The notes: generated by a model not told the origin, from the letters alone. DNA of 64,000 bases from Candidatus Rokuibacteriota bacterium (GCA_003221515.1 QHSI01000122.1:1-64000); one strand, 5' to 3'; positions 1 to 8,986 are shown, counted from the stretch's first letter. Numbers and translations are program-made.

Positions 1-2
1 TG

Positions 3-197
3 CTGAAGGGGCTCGCCCGCGGCGCGAAGGTCGTGATGCTCGGACGCACCGCCCTCTGGGGACTGGGTGCCGACGGCGCCGACGGCGTCGCGCGCGTCTT
101 CGAGATCTTGCGCGAGCAGATGCACATCGCGATGGGTCTCTGCGGCCGAACCAAGATCGCGGATCTCAAACCGGATCTCATCTTTAGAGCAGATTAG
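3..197 (+). CDS. FMN-dependent alpha-hydroxyacid dehydrogenase, C-terminal fragment (cut by window edge)
   Basis: An open frame enters from the left edge and ends at the TAG at 195-197, giving 64 residues. The text LARGAKVVMLGRTALWGLGA followed by an EILREQ-type helix and a GLCGRTKIADL ending is the usual C-terminus of the lactate/glycolate oxidase TIM-barrel family, which oxidises 2-hydroxyacids to 2-oxoacids with bound FMN. The R of the LGR motif normally contacts the FMN phosphate. Start and most of the barrel lie outside the window, so the substrate cannot be judged. A short stretch resembling another part of this same family sits inside the next gene, near 490-555. Confidence 0.8.
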   Translation: MKGLARGAKVVMLGRTALWGLGADGADGVARVFEILREQMHIAMGLCGRTKIADLKPDLIFRAD

Positions 198-224
198 GCA
201 AGGCACCGACGAGGGAAGACGGAT

Positions 225-303
225 GTCGAGGGGCGCCCCGGCTTGGCCGGGGCGTCTCCGAGCGCGGGGGGCTTGGGGGCCCTTCGAGGCCCCCCATTCA
301 AAG
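225..303 (+). repeat. GC-rich palindromic intergenic repeat, family B, copy 1
   Basis: This stretch fills the gap between the FMN dehydrogenase end and the next gene. It contains two hairpins: one built on GGCGCCCCGG paired with CCGGGGCG, the second on a GGGGGC run pairing with GCCCCC shortly before CATTCAAA. A near-copy lies at 50484-50564. It could act as a bidirectional terminator or be a small mobile repeat; the sequence alone does not decide. Confidence 0.7.
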
Positions 304-312
304 GAGACGGTC

Positions 313-1415
313 ATGGCGCAATGGACGCGTCGACAGGTGCTGGCCCAGATGGGGATCGCGGCCGCGGCGGTTCACACCCTCGATCCCCACGAGCTCTGCT
401 GTACGGTCGCTGCCCACGCGCAGACGGCCGACAAGGACCTCTTCGAGCTCAAGAAGGTCGGTGACGGCGTCTACGCCGCGATCGCGGCCACCCGGGCGAG
501 CTGCTCAAGCGCGTCGAGGCCTCGGGCTACAAGGCCGTCGCCCTCACCGTCGACACGCACTCCAAGCCGTCGGCCTCGCGCGCGGTGTACCAGCAGATCC
601 AGGGGATCACCCAGAAGCCCGTCATCAAGGTGATCAACACGCACTTCCACTGGGACCACTGGCAGGGCAACGAGTCGTACGCCGCGCAGAACCCCAAGAT
701 GGAGATCATCACCAGCGAGAAGACGAAGGAGAACATGTCGAAGCCGGATGCCGGCGGCGGCGGCGTCCCCTACATCGAGAAGCAGATCGCGAACATGCCC
801 GGCGAGATCGACAAGCTGAAGGCCGACATCCTCAAGGAGACTGACGCCGCCAAGAAGAAGAACCTCGAGTCCAACCTGCAGCAGGCCGAGACCTTCCTGC
901 AGGAGCTCAAGCAAATGAAGCCCGCGCTGCCGACGCGCACCGTCGCCACCACGCTGACCTTGAAGGAGGCGGGCCGCGAGATCCAGCTGCACGCGCTCGG
1001 CCGGGGTCACACCAACGGCGACCTCTACATCTACCTGCCGAAGGAGAAGGTCGTCGCGACCGGTGACGCGCTGATCGACTGGATGCCGTTCCTGAACGAC
1101 GGCTACCCCGAGGAATGGGTGCAGACGCTGACCGCCCTGGAGAAGCTCGACTTCACGCAGATCGTCCCGGGGCACGGCGACGTCCAGCCCAAGGGCCATC
1201 TGGCGTTCTTCCGCGGCTATCTCAGCGACCTCATCGACGCCGTGAAGAAGGCGTCGGCCGGCGGCGCCACGCTCGCCGAGATGCAGACGAAGATCGGCGA
1301 TCAGCTCGCGCCGAAGTACGAGGCCGGCATGTCGAAGCACACGCTGGGCCGGTATCGCGATCGCGTCGGACAGAACGTCGAGATGGTTCACAAAAAGGTG
1401 GTTTTGAAGGCCTGA
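313..1415 (+). pseudogene. Metallo-beta-lactamase-fold hydrolase, frameshifted and probably chimeric
   Basis: The ATG at 313 follows AAGGAGACGGTC and begins a twin-arginine-like signal (TRRQVLAQ, then an Ala-rich core, then AHAQ). The frame runs to VGDGVYAAIA near 485 and is then lost. The rest of the protein is in another frame, with the metal motif THFHWDHWQGN (HxHxDH) at about 637-675, a GRGHTNGD motif, GDALIDW, PGHGDVQ and the stop at 1413-1415. Between the two parts, about 490-555 encodes GELLKRVEASGYKAVALTVD, which looks like an FMN 2-hydroxyacid dehydrogenase and not an MBL protein. The usual beta-strand segment before VDTHS is missing. So a segment was replaced, with loss of frame, or the assembly is chimeric here. 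If intact it would be an exported zinc hydrolase. Confidence 0.75.
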
Positions 1416-1422
1416 GGATCCC

Positions 1423-2876
1423 ATGGCGACCACAGCCGCTGTTCTGAACGAATCGGCGCCCAGCGCCGAGTACGCGCGTCTCGAGGAGCGCGTGATCGCG
1501 CGCGATCAGAAGGGCGCCAGCGACGTGCTCTACTCAAGTTCGTGAACAACGACCACTGCCTGCTGAGCGAGCGGGTCGGGTTGTCGCTGGTGCCGATGAT
1601 CGCGCCGGAGCTCACCTACCTGCCGCTCGCGCAAACCGTCTGGTACACGCCGACCGGGCTCGATCCGTGGAACCAGCTCCTCGGGAAGGCGCCCGGCCAC
1701 TACACGCGGCTCTACGACATCCAGGTGAACACGACGCCGCCGATGCCCGAGCGGCACTGGCCCGATCAGGAGCCCGTGCACGTGGAGGGCCCGCTGCGCG
1801 AGCGGCTCAACCACTGGCTCACGCTCGTCCAGCGCGGCGAGGTGCTGCCCGCGTATCGAATGTTCCTGGGGCTGATGCAGGACGTGCCGAACCGGCGCGA
1901 GGTGCTGGCGCACCTGGCCTTCGCCGGGCTCATCGACGTGCAGGACCGCATGTGGCACAACCGCTCGTACACCACCGGCCACAAGGGCTATCGCGCGCGC
2001 GCCACGATCGAGATCGGCGACGCCATCGGCTGGGACCGCGCCCACGACGTGCTCTACGCCGGCGTCCCCGACATCGCGGTCGGCCCGCGCTGGTACTCGA
2101 CGTACGAGGCCGGCTGCAACATCGTCCAGAACGTCCTCGACGGCCGCGACGCGGAGATCCTGCGCCAGGACACGCCACTCACGCCGGCCGAAGAGGTGAT
2201 GCTCGCGGAAACCATTCTGCGCCAGAGCGAGTACTCGGTCGTCGAGGCGGTGGTGGCGCTGCTCAAGGCCGGGCGGCGGCCGCGCAGCATCCTCGACGCG
2301 GTCCAGGTCGCCGCGGCGCAGGTGATCCTCGAGACCGGCGAGCCGAACAACTACTCGATGGCGCAGCACGGCTACGAGTACTGCAACACCGTCGGCTGGT
2401 TCTACGACACCTTCGACCACCCGCACCGACTCAAGCTCCTGTTCGTCGCCGCGCTCTTCATCAACCGCGGCTCCGAGCACCAGGCCAACACGCCGGGCAA
2501 CGGGCGGCGCACCATCGCGCCGCCGGCCGGCTCGGACGCGTGGTCGTCGCGTCAGATCCTCCAGAAGCTCGAGGCCGCGCTTCTCGCGCTGCGGGCCGAG
2601 GAGTCGGTGGACTTGACGGCGGCCTATCTCAAGGGCGGCTACGATCGGGGCCCGCTGGTGCAGGTGCTGGCGACCGCGGCCTGCAAGATCGGCAACGATC
2701 CGCACAACCAAGAGCTCGGCTTGTGCACGCTGGAGGACTACCTCCACACCCGAGCGCACGACCGCGAGCGGCTGCTCCTGGCGAGCGCGCAGCACACCGC
2801 GGGACATCGGAAGTACGGGGATCCGCTGGAGGCGTACCGGCGCTTCGCCGAGGCGCTGGGGCTCGACGAGCGCTGA
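1423..2876 (+). pseudogene. Conserved-looking protein of unknown family, frameshifted near the 5' end
   Basis: An ATG at 1423, seven bases after the previous stop, opens a frame (MATTAAVLNES..., then LEERVIARDQKGASDVLY) that meets TGA at 1543-1545. Just there a long frame takes over from about 1530 (KFVNNDHCLLSERVG) and runs 440 codons to the TGA at 2874-2876. The two pieces read like one protein broken by an indel near 1530; alternatively the GTG at 1542 starts a separate 444-residue protein. The long part is mostly helical, with many His, Trp and Tyr (ERHWPDQEP, DRMWHNRSYTTGH, GYEYCNTVGWFYDTFDHPH, FINRGSEHQ), suggestive of a metal or cofactor site. I do not recognise the family. Confidence 0.6.
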
Positions 2877-2882
2877 GCGGCG

Positions 2883-3188
2883 CTACGTCGACGACTGCTG
2901 CTTGATCTCGTTGATCTTGCGGTCGCGATCGTTCGCGAGCCGATCCCGGTCGCGGGACAGCTCGCTCTCGAGCTTCTCCAGCTCCTCGCGGCTCTGCGCC
3001 TTGCGCACCGCGGCCTGGTGGAGGATCTCGCGCTCGGCGACGCGGGCCTGATAGACCTGGCGCGCGTCCGCGATCGCGGCCTTCTGCTTCTCGGTGAGCG
3101 GACGCTCTTCCACGCCCGCGTCGCGATCCTTCTGACGGAGGCGCTCCATCGCCAGCTCGTACGCGCTCTTGGGACCCTCGCTCGCCAT
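2883..3188 (-). CDS. Small charged coiled-coil protein
   Basis: A 101-residue protein starting MASEGPKSAYELAMERL. It is almost wholly charged: a helical segment rich in K, R, D and E from residue 15 to the end, with heptad-like spacing (EELEKLESELSRDRDRLANDRDRKIN), so a coiled coil is likely. There is no signal peptide or membrane segment. It lies tail to tail with the unknown gene to its left and head to head with the molybdoenzyme at 3210, with only 21 bases between the two start codons. Function unknown; a structural or chaperone-like role is only a guess. Confidence 0.7.
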   Translation of the reverse strand: MASEGPKSAYELAMERLRQKDRDAGVEERPLTEKQKAAIADARQVYQARVAEREILHQAAVRKAQSREELEKLESELSRDRDRLANDRDRKINEIKQQSST

Positions 3189-3195
3189 CGGATGG

Positions 3196-3201
3196 TAGTG
3201 T
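3196..3201 (+). promoter_or_regulatory. Possible -10 element (TAGTGT) for a leaderless start at 3210
   Basis: TAGTGT lies 8 bases before the ATG of the molybdoenzyme gene, which has no Shine-Dalgarno-like purine run. The spacing would put the transcript start at or beside the ATG. No convincing -35 was seen at 16-18 bases. Confidence 0.3.
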
Positions 3202-3209
3202 AACCCGAG

Positions 3210-5528
3210 ATGACTCGCGAGCTCCTGCCGCACGCATCCCACTGGGGCGCCTTCGAGGCCGAGGTCGCCGACGGCACCGTCGTCGCGATCCATCCCTATC
3301 GCCACGATCCCGATCCGTCGCCGCTGCTCGGCAACATCGTCGACGGTCTCCGTCATCGCGCCCGGATCACGCAACCGATGGTCCGCGCCGGCTGGCTCGA
3401 CCGCGGCCCGGGACCGGATGCGCGCCGCGGCGCCGAGCCGTTCGTGCCGCTCGAGTGGCCGAGGGCGATCGACCTGCTGGCGCGCGAGCTGCGCCGGGTC
3501 TACGACCGGCACGGCGGATCCGCCGTGTACGGCGGCTCCTACGGCTGGAGCAGCGCCGGCCGCTTCCACCACGCGCAGAGCCAGCTCCACCGCTTCCTCA
3601 ACTGTCTCGGCGGCTACGTGCGCGGCGAGCACACGTACAGCAACGGCGCGCAGTCGGTCATCATGCCGCACGTGGTGGGCTCGATGCGCGAGTTCCTGGA
3701 TCGGGCGACGGCGTGGTCGGTGATCGAACGGCACACCGACCTGTTCGTCTGCTTCGGCGGGATCCCGGTCAAGAACACGATGGTGAGCCCAGGCGGCGCC
3801 AGCCGTCACCCGGCCCGCGACCACCTGCGCGCCGCGCGTCGCCGCGGCGCCGAGTTCGTCCTGCTGAGCCCGCTCCGCGACGACTTGCCCGACTTCGTCG
3901 GCGCCGAGTGGCTGCCGCTGGTGCCGGGCAGCGACGTTGCCCTCATGCTGGCGCTCGCCCACACGCTCGTCACCGAGGGACTGCACGACCGCGCGTTCCT
4001 CGCGCGCTGCTGCGTCGGCTTCGAGCGCTTCGAGCGCTATCTGCTCGGCACGACCGACGGCTGCGCCAAGACGCCCGAGTGGGCCGCGCGTCTCTCCGAG
4101 GTGCCCGCCGCGACGATCCGCGCGCTCGCCCGCCGTATGGCCTCGCGGCGCACGCTGATCAACGTGAACTACGCGCTCCAGCGGGTCGAGCACGGCGAGC
4201 AGGCGCCGTGGCTCGCGGTGACGCTGGCCGCGATGCTCGGCCAGATCGGGCTACCGGGCGGCGGCTTCGGCCAGGGCTACGGCTCGCTCGGCTACATCGG
4301 CCGGGCGCCGCTGCGGGTGGGTCCACCCACGCTGCCGCAGGGACCTAACGGCGTCGACGCCTTCATCCCGTTCGCGCGCTTCGCGGACATGCTGTTGCAG
4401 CCGGGCACGCCGTTCGACTTCGACGGCCGACGACTCACCTATCCGGACATCCGGCTCGTCTACTGGGCGGGCGGCAATCCCTTCCACCATCATCAGCACC
4501 TCGCGCGCCTACGGGCGGCGCTCGCGCGACCCGAGACGATCGTCGTCCACGACGCGTTCTGGACGCCGATGGCCCGGCACGCCGACGTCGTGCTGCCGGC
4601 GTCGATGACGCTCGAGCGCAACGACATCGGCGGCTCGCCGAACGACGCGTGCCTGATCGCGATGCGGCAGGCGGTGGCGCCGTGGGGCCAGGCGCGGAGC
4701 GACTTCGCGATCTTCGCCGAGCTGGCGGCCGCCCTCGGCGTCGGCGAGCGCTTCGCCGAGGGTCGGGACGAGATGGCGTGGCTGCGGCACCTCTACGACG
4801 GCTGGCGCCAGCGGATCGCCGACGACGGCGGCGCGGCGCCGCCGTTCGACGAGTTCTGGGACGCCGGATTCCTCGACGTGCCCGGCGCCGACGACGACCT
4901 GGTGCTCTTCAAGCAATTTCGCGCCGACCCGGAGCGCACACCGCTCGCCACACCGAGCGGTCGGATCGAGATCTTCTCGGCGACCATCGCCGGGTTCGGC
5001 TACGACGATTGCCCCGGCCACCCGACGTGGCTGCCGCCCACCGAGTGGCTCGGCGCGTCGCTGGCCGACCGCTTTCCGCTTCATCTGGTCGCCAACAACC
5101 CGACGGCGCGCCTGCACAGCCAGCTCGACGTGGGCGCGTTCAGTCAATCCAGCAAGATCCGCGGCCGCGAGCCGATCCGCATCCATCCCGAGGACGCCGC
5201 CGCCCGCGGGATCGCGAGCGGCGACGTCGTCCGCGTGTTCAACGACCGCGGCAGCTGTCTGGCCGGCGCCGTCGTGACCGACGCGGTACGCCCGCGCGTC
5301 GTCCAGCTCTCGACCGGCGCCTGGTACGATCCGCTCGACCCGGCCGATCCCGACGCGATGTGCGTCCACGGCAACCCGAACGTCCTCACGTTCGACCGCG
5401 GCACCTCGAAGCTGGCCCAGGGCTGCACGGGGCAGCACGCGCTCGTGGAGATCGAGCGGTGGACGGGCCCGCTGCCGCCGATTCGCGCGTACGAGCCGCC
5501 ACCGACGGAGCGCCGCCATCACGACTGA
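3210..5528 (+). CDS. DMSO-reductase-family molybdopterin oxidoreductase (TorA/BisC-like)
   Basis: A 772-residue molybdoenzyme of the group that holds Mo between two pterin guanine dinucleotides. There is no N-terminal Cys cluster for [4Fe-4S], as in DMSO reductase, TMAO reductase and biotin sulfoxide reductase. The GGSYGWSSAGRFHH motif at residues 108-121 contains the Ser expected to ligate Mo. Other family blocks are GGIPVKNTMVSPGG, PGSDVALMLALAHTL, NVNYALQR, VYWAGGNPFHHHQ, VLPASMTLERNDIGG and a C-terminal dinucleotide-binding domain (LVANNPTARLHSQLD to GNPNVLTFDRGTSKLAQG). No Tat signal is visible, so it may be cytoplasmic like BisC, reducing S- or N-oxides. The next gene overlaps its 3' end if translation starts upstream of 5563. 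Confidence 0.88.
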   Translation: MTRELLPHASHWGAFEAEVADGTVVAIHPYRHDPDPSPLLGNIVDGLRHRARITQPMVRAGWLDRGPGPDARRGAEPFVPLEWPRAIDLLARELRRVYDRHGGSAVYGGSYGWSSAGRFHHAQSQLHRFLNCLGGYVRGEHTYSNGAQSVIMPHVVGSMREFLDRATAWSVIERHTDLFVCFGGIPVKNTMVSPGGASRHPARDHLRAARRRGAEFVLLSPLRDDLPDFVGAEWLPLVPGSDVALMLALAHTLVTEGLHDRAFLARCCVGFERFERYLLGTTDGCAKTPEWAARLSEVPAATIRALARRMASRRTLINVNYALQRVEHGEQAPWLAVTLAAMLGQIGLPGGGFGQGYGSLGYIGRAPLRVGPPTLPQGPNGVDAFIPFARFADMLLQPGTPFDFDGRRLTYPDIRLVYWAGGNPFHHHQHLARLRAALARPETIVVHDAFWTPMARHADVVLPASMTLERNDIGGSPNDACLIAMRQAVAPWGQARSDFAIFAELAAALGVGERFAEGRDEMAWLRHLYDGWRQRIADDGGAAPPFDEFWDAGFLDVPGADDDLVLFKQFRADPERTPLATPSGRIEIFSATIAGFGYDDCPGHPTWLPPTEWLGASLADRFPLHLVANNPTARLHSQLDVGAFSQSSKIRGREPIRIHPEDAAARGIASGDVVRVFNDRGSCLAGAVVTDAVRPRVVQLSTGAWYDPLDPADPDAMCVHGNPNVLTFDRGTSKLAQGCTGQHALVEIERWTGPLPPIRAYEPPPTERRHHD

Positions 5529-5562
5529 CCTCGCGATCCTGGGGCTCGGCCTCCTGCTCGGC

Positions 5563-6324
5563 ATGCGTCACGCGATGGACCCCGACCACGTGGTCGCCGT
5601 GGCCACCATCGTCAGTCGCGAGCGCACGCTGTGGAGCGCCGGTCTCATCGGCGGTCTGTGGGGCATCGGCCACACCGTCACGGTCACGGTGGTCGGCGGC
5701 GCGATCATCCTCTTCGAGGTCGTCATCCCACCGCGTCTCGGTCTGGCGATGGAGTTCGCGGTCGCGCTCATGCTGATCCTGCTCGGGATCCTGAACCTGG
5801 CCGGGATGGTCCGGAAGACTGGTGGGCCGAGCGCGTCCGGCGAGGGCGACGCCAGTCTCCACGCGCATCACCACAGTCACCAGGGCTACGTCCACGAGCA
5901 TCCGCACGGCCACGATCCCGGCTCCCACGGCCACAAGGCCAGCGAGACGCCGCTGGCGCGGCTCGACGCCATGTTCGGCCGCCTCGGCGTCTATCGCACG
6001 GCGCGCCCGATCGTCGTCGGTGTCGTCCACGGGCTCGCGGGCTCGGCCGCCGTCGCGCTGCTCGTGCTCGCCACGATCAGGGATCCGCGGTGGGCGGTGC
6101 TCTACCTCCTGCTCTTCGGCGCCGGCACCATCGTCGGGATGATGCTCATCACCGCCGCGATCAGCCTTCCGTTCGCGTACGCGCAAGGGCGCTTCGTCAG
6201 ATGGCATCGCCATCTGCGAGTGGCCACCAGCCTCGTGAGCATCCTGTTCGGGCTCTTTCTCGCCTACGAGATCGGGATCGTCGACGGGTTGCTCGGCGCG
6301 AATCCTCGATGGGCGCCGAAGTGA
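5563..6324 (+). CDS. NicO/UreH-type nickel-cobalt transporter
   Basis: An integral membrane protein with the family signature RHAMDPDH (HxxxDxDH class) near its N-terminus, a second helix GLWGIGHTVTVT, a cytoplasmic loop very rich in His (HAHHHSHQGYVHEHPHGHDPGSHGHK) and a C-terminal half of three to four helices. Such proteins move Ni or Co ions. The ATG at 5563 is the first standard start, but homologous sequence (LAILGLGLLLG) continues in frame back to about 5527, overlapping the molybdoenzyme stop; the true start may be non-standard or the 5' end altered. The pairing with a molybdenum enzyme is not a known functional link. Confidence 0.82.
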   Translation: MRHAMDPDHVVAVATIVSRERTLWSAGLIGGLWGIGHTVTVTVVGGAIILFEVVIPPRLGLAMEFAVALMLILLGILNLAGMVRKTGGPSASGEGDASLHAHHHSHQGYVHEHPHGHDPGSHGHKASETPLARLDAMFGRLGVYRTARPIVVGVVHGLAGSAAVALLVLATIRDPRWAVLYLLLFGAGTIVGMMLITAAISLPFAYAQGRFVRWHRHLRVATSLVSILFGLFLAYEIGIVDGLLGANPRWAPK

Positions 6325-6349
6325 CCGCTGCGGCGCGCGAGCCTCCTGC

Positions 6350-6730
6350 TCAGGCGGGCAGCTGGAAGAGCTGGAGCACGTTCCCGTCCGGGTCGAGGAA
6401 CGTGGCGACCCGGCCGCCCCAGTCCTCCACTTGCGGCGGACGCGTGAAGGCCACGCCGGCGCGTGCCAGCCGCGCGTGCAGGGCGTCGATGTCGTCGACG
6501 AGCAGGTTGACCATGATGCGGTAGGGATCGCGGCTGGCGCCCCGCACGCGGTCGTGGACGCTCACGCTGAGCCGCAGCCCGTTCCACTCGAAGTTGATGA
6601 AGTCGGACTTCGAGGTCCGCGCGACGAGACCGAGCTGATCGCGATAGAACCGCGCCATGGCCTCGAACCGGCTCGCCTCCGTCCAGATCAGCACACCCGC
6701 GACGCCCCGGACCGTCCCCTGGTCCATCAT
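6350..6730 (-). CDS. VOC-superfamily (glyoxalase/bleomycin-resistance-like) protein
   Basis: A 126-residue single-domain VOC protein with the beta-alpha-beta-beta-beta repeats: VLIWTEASRFEAMARFYRDQLGL in the first half and NLLVDDIDALHARLARAGVAF then FLDPDGNVLQLFQLP in the second. The DPDGNxLQLF ending is typical. The metal ligands of glyoxalase I are not clearly conserved, so it may be a binding or uncharacterised enzyme. It is convergent with the transporter at 5563 and divergent from the hydrolase at 6825. Confidence 0.8.
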   Translation of the reverse strand: MMDQGTVRGVAGVLIWTEASRFEAMARFYRDQLGLVARTSKSDFINFEWNGLRLSVSVHDRVRGASRDPYRIMVNLLVDDIDALHARLARAGVAFTRPPQVEDWGGRVATFLDPDGNVLQLFQLPA

Positions 6731-6769
6731 GGCCCTCCCCGGGCGATTCTAGCGTCGGTCGCCGACGGC

Positions 6770-6798
6770 TTGCGAGAAGGCGCACGGCGTCCTACCAT
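6770..6798 (+). promoter_or_regulatory. Candidate sigma70-type promoter TTGCGA-N17-TACCAT
   Basis: TTGCGA (6770-6775), a 17-base spacer and TACCAT (6793-6798) stand 26 bases before the ATG at 6825, in the short gap after the divergent VOC gene. Spacing is ideal and each box matches four of six consensus bases. Confidence 0.4.
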
Positions 6799-6824
6799 CG
6801 CCCGGAGAAAGGCACGGACCAACC

Positions 6825-7691
6825 ATGAGCGAGAGCGTCAAGGAATCGCGCGTGCAGGTGGCCCCGGGAGTGTCGCTGTACGTGGAGCGACGCGACGGCA
6901 ACCCGGGCGCCGCGCCCTTCGTGCTCGTCCACGGCCTCGCGTCGAATCTACGATTGTGGGACGGCGTGGCCGAAGAGCTCGCGGCGCGGGGCCACACGGT
7001 CGTGGCGCTCGACCAGCGCGGTCACGGCCGCTCCGACGCACCGGAGTCGAGCTACGGCAACGCCGTCGCGGTGGAAGATCTGCGCGCCACGGTCGAGGCG
7101 CTCGGCCTCGAGCGGCCCATCGTGGCGGGACAGTCGTGGGGCGGCAACGTCGTGCTCGAGTACGGCTGCCGCTTTCCTCCTGAAACGCGGGGCATCGTCT
7201 GCGTCGACGGGGGCATCATCGAGCTCGCGGACTGGTTTCCGTCGTGGGAAGCGTGCCTGGCCGCGATGACGCCGCCGACCCTCACGCACCTCACCCGCGC
7301 CGAGCTCGAGGCCCGGATCCGCGCCGGCACCCCGCAGCTCCCGGACCGCGCTGTGGCCGCCGCGCTCGAGTGCTTCAGGGTCCGCGAGGATGGACGCATC
7401 GAGCCGCGGCTGGCCCTGCACCGCCATCTCCAGATCGTGCGCTCGCTCTGGGAGAGCCGCCCGTCCGCCCGCTACAAGGAGCTCACGGTGCCCACGCTCC
7501 TCGTGCTGGCCGACACCGGCGACACCGCCCGCACCGAGCGCAAGCGCCACGCCGAGGCCCGGGCCAAGGCGTCGGCGGCGAACGTGCGCTCCCACTGGTT
7601 CTCGCCCGCCCTCCACGACGTGCACTCGCAGTACCCGGACCGGGTGGCCGCGCTCCTGGCCGACGCGGTCAGCGACGGCTTCTTCGCATGA
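6825..7691 (+). CDS. Alpha/beta hydrolase
   Basis: A 288-residue alpha/beta hydrolase. Oxyanion-hole strand FVLVHGLASNLRLWDG at about 26-41, DQRGHGRSDAP, nucleophile elbow GQSWGG (Ser near residue 105) and a late HDVHSQYPDR segment supplying the catalytic His. An acidic residue (PTLLVLADTGD) precedes it. Substrates of such enzymes range from esters to C-C bonds, and no diagnostic loop is seen. Its TGA overlaps the ATG of the next gene (ATGA), so the two are translationally coupled. Confidence 0.85.
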   Translation: MSESVKESRVQVAPGVSLYVERRDGNPGAAPFVLVHGLASNLRLWDGVAEELAARGHTVVALDQRGHGRSDAPESSYGNAVAVEDLRATVEALGLERPIVAGQSWGGNVVLEYGCRFPPETRGIVCVDGGIIELADWFPSWEACLAAMTPPTLTHLTRAELEARIRAGTPQLPDRAVAAALECFRVREDGRIEPRLALHRHLQIVRSLWESRPSARYKELTVPTLLVLADTGDTARTERKRHAEARAKASAANVRSHWFSPALHDVHSQYPDRVAALLADAVSDGFFA

Positions 7692-8986
7692 GCGCTCCCC
7701 GCCTACTCGTCATCATGGGCTCGGGCGAGACCGCGCCGACGATGGTCACGCCGCACCGCGAGATCGTGGCGCGCTTCGGCGGTAACCCGTCGGGCGCGGT
7801 GCTGCTCGACACGCCCTACGGCTTCCAGGAAAACGCGGCGGAGATCTCGACGCGCGCCATCGACTACTTCGCCAAGCGAGTCCAGCTGTCGATCGAGGTC
7901 GCCGGCTTTCCCGGGCCGCTCGCCGTCGATCCGCGCGAGCGCTCGGTTCAGCCCACCGCGGCGGCGCTCGCGCGGCTGCGCACGGCGAGCTTCGTCTTCT
8001 CCGGTCCAGGCAGCCCCACCTACGCGCTCTCGACGTGGCGCGGCTCGGTCGTGCCCGAGGCGCTGGCCGACAAGCTGACCCAGGGCGGCGCCGTCATCTT
8101 CGCGAGCGCCGCCGCGGTCACGATCGGCCGGTACGCCCTGCCGGTTTACGAGATCTACAAGGTCGGTCACCCGATTCACTGGCTCGACGGGCTCGATCTC
8201 CTGACCCCGCTCGGTCTCGGCGCCAACTGCGTGGTCATTCCCCACTACGACAACGCCGAGGGCGGCACCCACGACACGCGCTTCTGCTACATGGGCGAGC
8301 GGCGCCTCCGCGCGATGGAGGACATGCTGCCCGCCGACGCCTGGGTGCTCGGCGTCGACGAGCACACCGCGCTCGTCTTCGACCTGGATGCGCGCACGGC
8401 CAGCGTGGCCGGGCGCGGCGGCGTCACCGTGCGCCGGCGCGACCACTCGCAGGTGTTCCCCGCGGGGACGCGCGTCCCGTTCACCGCGTTCGCGGAGGCC
8501 GCGCGCGACGAGGCCCACCAGACGGCGGCCGCCACCCCGGCCCCGAGCGAAGGCCCGCGAGACGCCATGGAGCCCGCCGAGGCGGCGCCGACGCGGTCGC
8601 CGTTGCTCGGCGAAGCGGCGCGGCTCGAACAGGGCTTCGCCGGGGCGCTCGCGGCGCGCCGGTCGGCCGACGCGGTCGAGGCGATCCTCAACCTCGATCG
8701 CGCGATCCTCGATTGGTCGGCCGACACGCTGCAGACGGACGAGCCCGACCGCGCCCGCGCCGTGCTCCACTCGCTCGTGCATCGCCTGGGCGAGGCCGCC
8801 TCGCAGGGTCTGCGCGACCCGAAGGAGCTGCTGGCGCCCCTGGTCGAGGGACTCATCAAGCTGCGCGCCGAGCTTCGGACGGAGAAAGCCTACGCGCTGG
8901 CTGACCGTGTCCGTGACCGCCTGATCGCCGCCGGCATCGAGCTGCGCGACACCGCCGACGGCACGGTCTGGACGCTCCGCTCCTAG
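7688..8986 (+). CDS. Peptidase-E/type-1 glutamine-amidotransferase-like protein with CysRS-like C-terminal domain
   Basis: The ATG at 7688 overlaps the preceding stop, giving 432 residues. Residues 1 to about 275 are a type-1 GATase-like/peptidase S51 domain: LLVIMGSGETAPTM, LLDTPYGFQENA, FSGPGSPTYAL, a central nucleophile-like FASAAAVTIG and VIPHYDNAEGGTHD. After a Pro/Ala/Glu linker (about 275-300) comes a helical region (LEQGFAGALAARRSADAVEAILNLDRAI) ending ALADRVRDRLIAAGIELRDT, DGTVWTLR. That ending is very like the C-terminus of cysteinyl-tRNA synthetase (ADxIRDxLxxxGIxLEDTxxGTxW). No synthetase catalytic motifs are present. Function unknown; the first domain predicts a hydrolase of small peptides or amides. 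Confidence 0.8.
   Translation: MSAPRLLVIMGSGETAPTMVTPHREIVARFGGNPSGAVLLDTPYGFQENAAEISTRAIDYFAKRVQLSIEVAGFPGPLAVDPRERSVQPTAAALARLRTASFVFSGPGSPTYALSTWRGSVVPEALADKLTQGGAVIFASAAAVTIGRYALPVYEIYKVGHPIHWLDGLDLLTPLGLGANCVVIPHYDNAEGGTHDTRFCYMGERRLRAMEDMLPADAWVLGVDEHTALVFDLDARTASVAGRGGVTVRRRDHSQVFPAGTRVPFTAFAEAARDEAHQTAAATPAPSEGPRDAMEPAEAAPTRSPLLGEAARLEQGFAGALAARRSADAVEAILNLDRAILDWSADTLQTDEPDRARAVLHSLVHRLGEAASQGLRDPKELLAPLVEGLIKLRAELRTEKAYALADRVRDRLIAAGIELRDTADGTVWTLRS

Noticed and set aside
471-1433. Minus-strand frame opposite the MBL gene
   Set aside because: It lies fully opposite a gene with clear metal motifs and has no recognisable domain.
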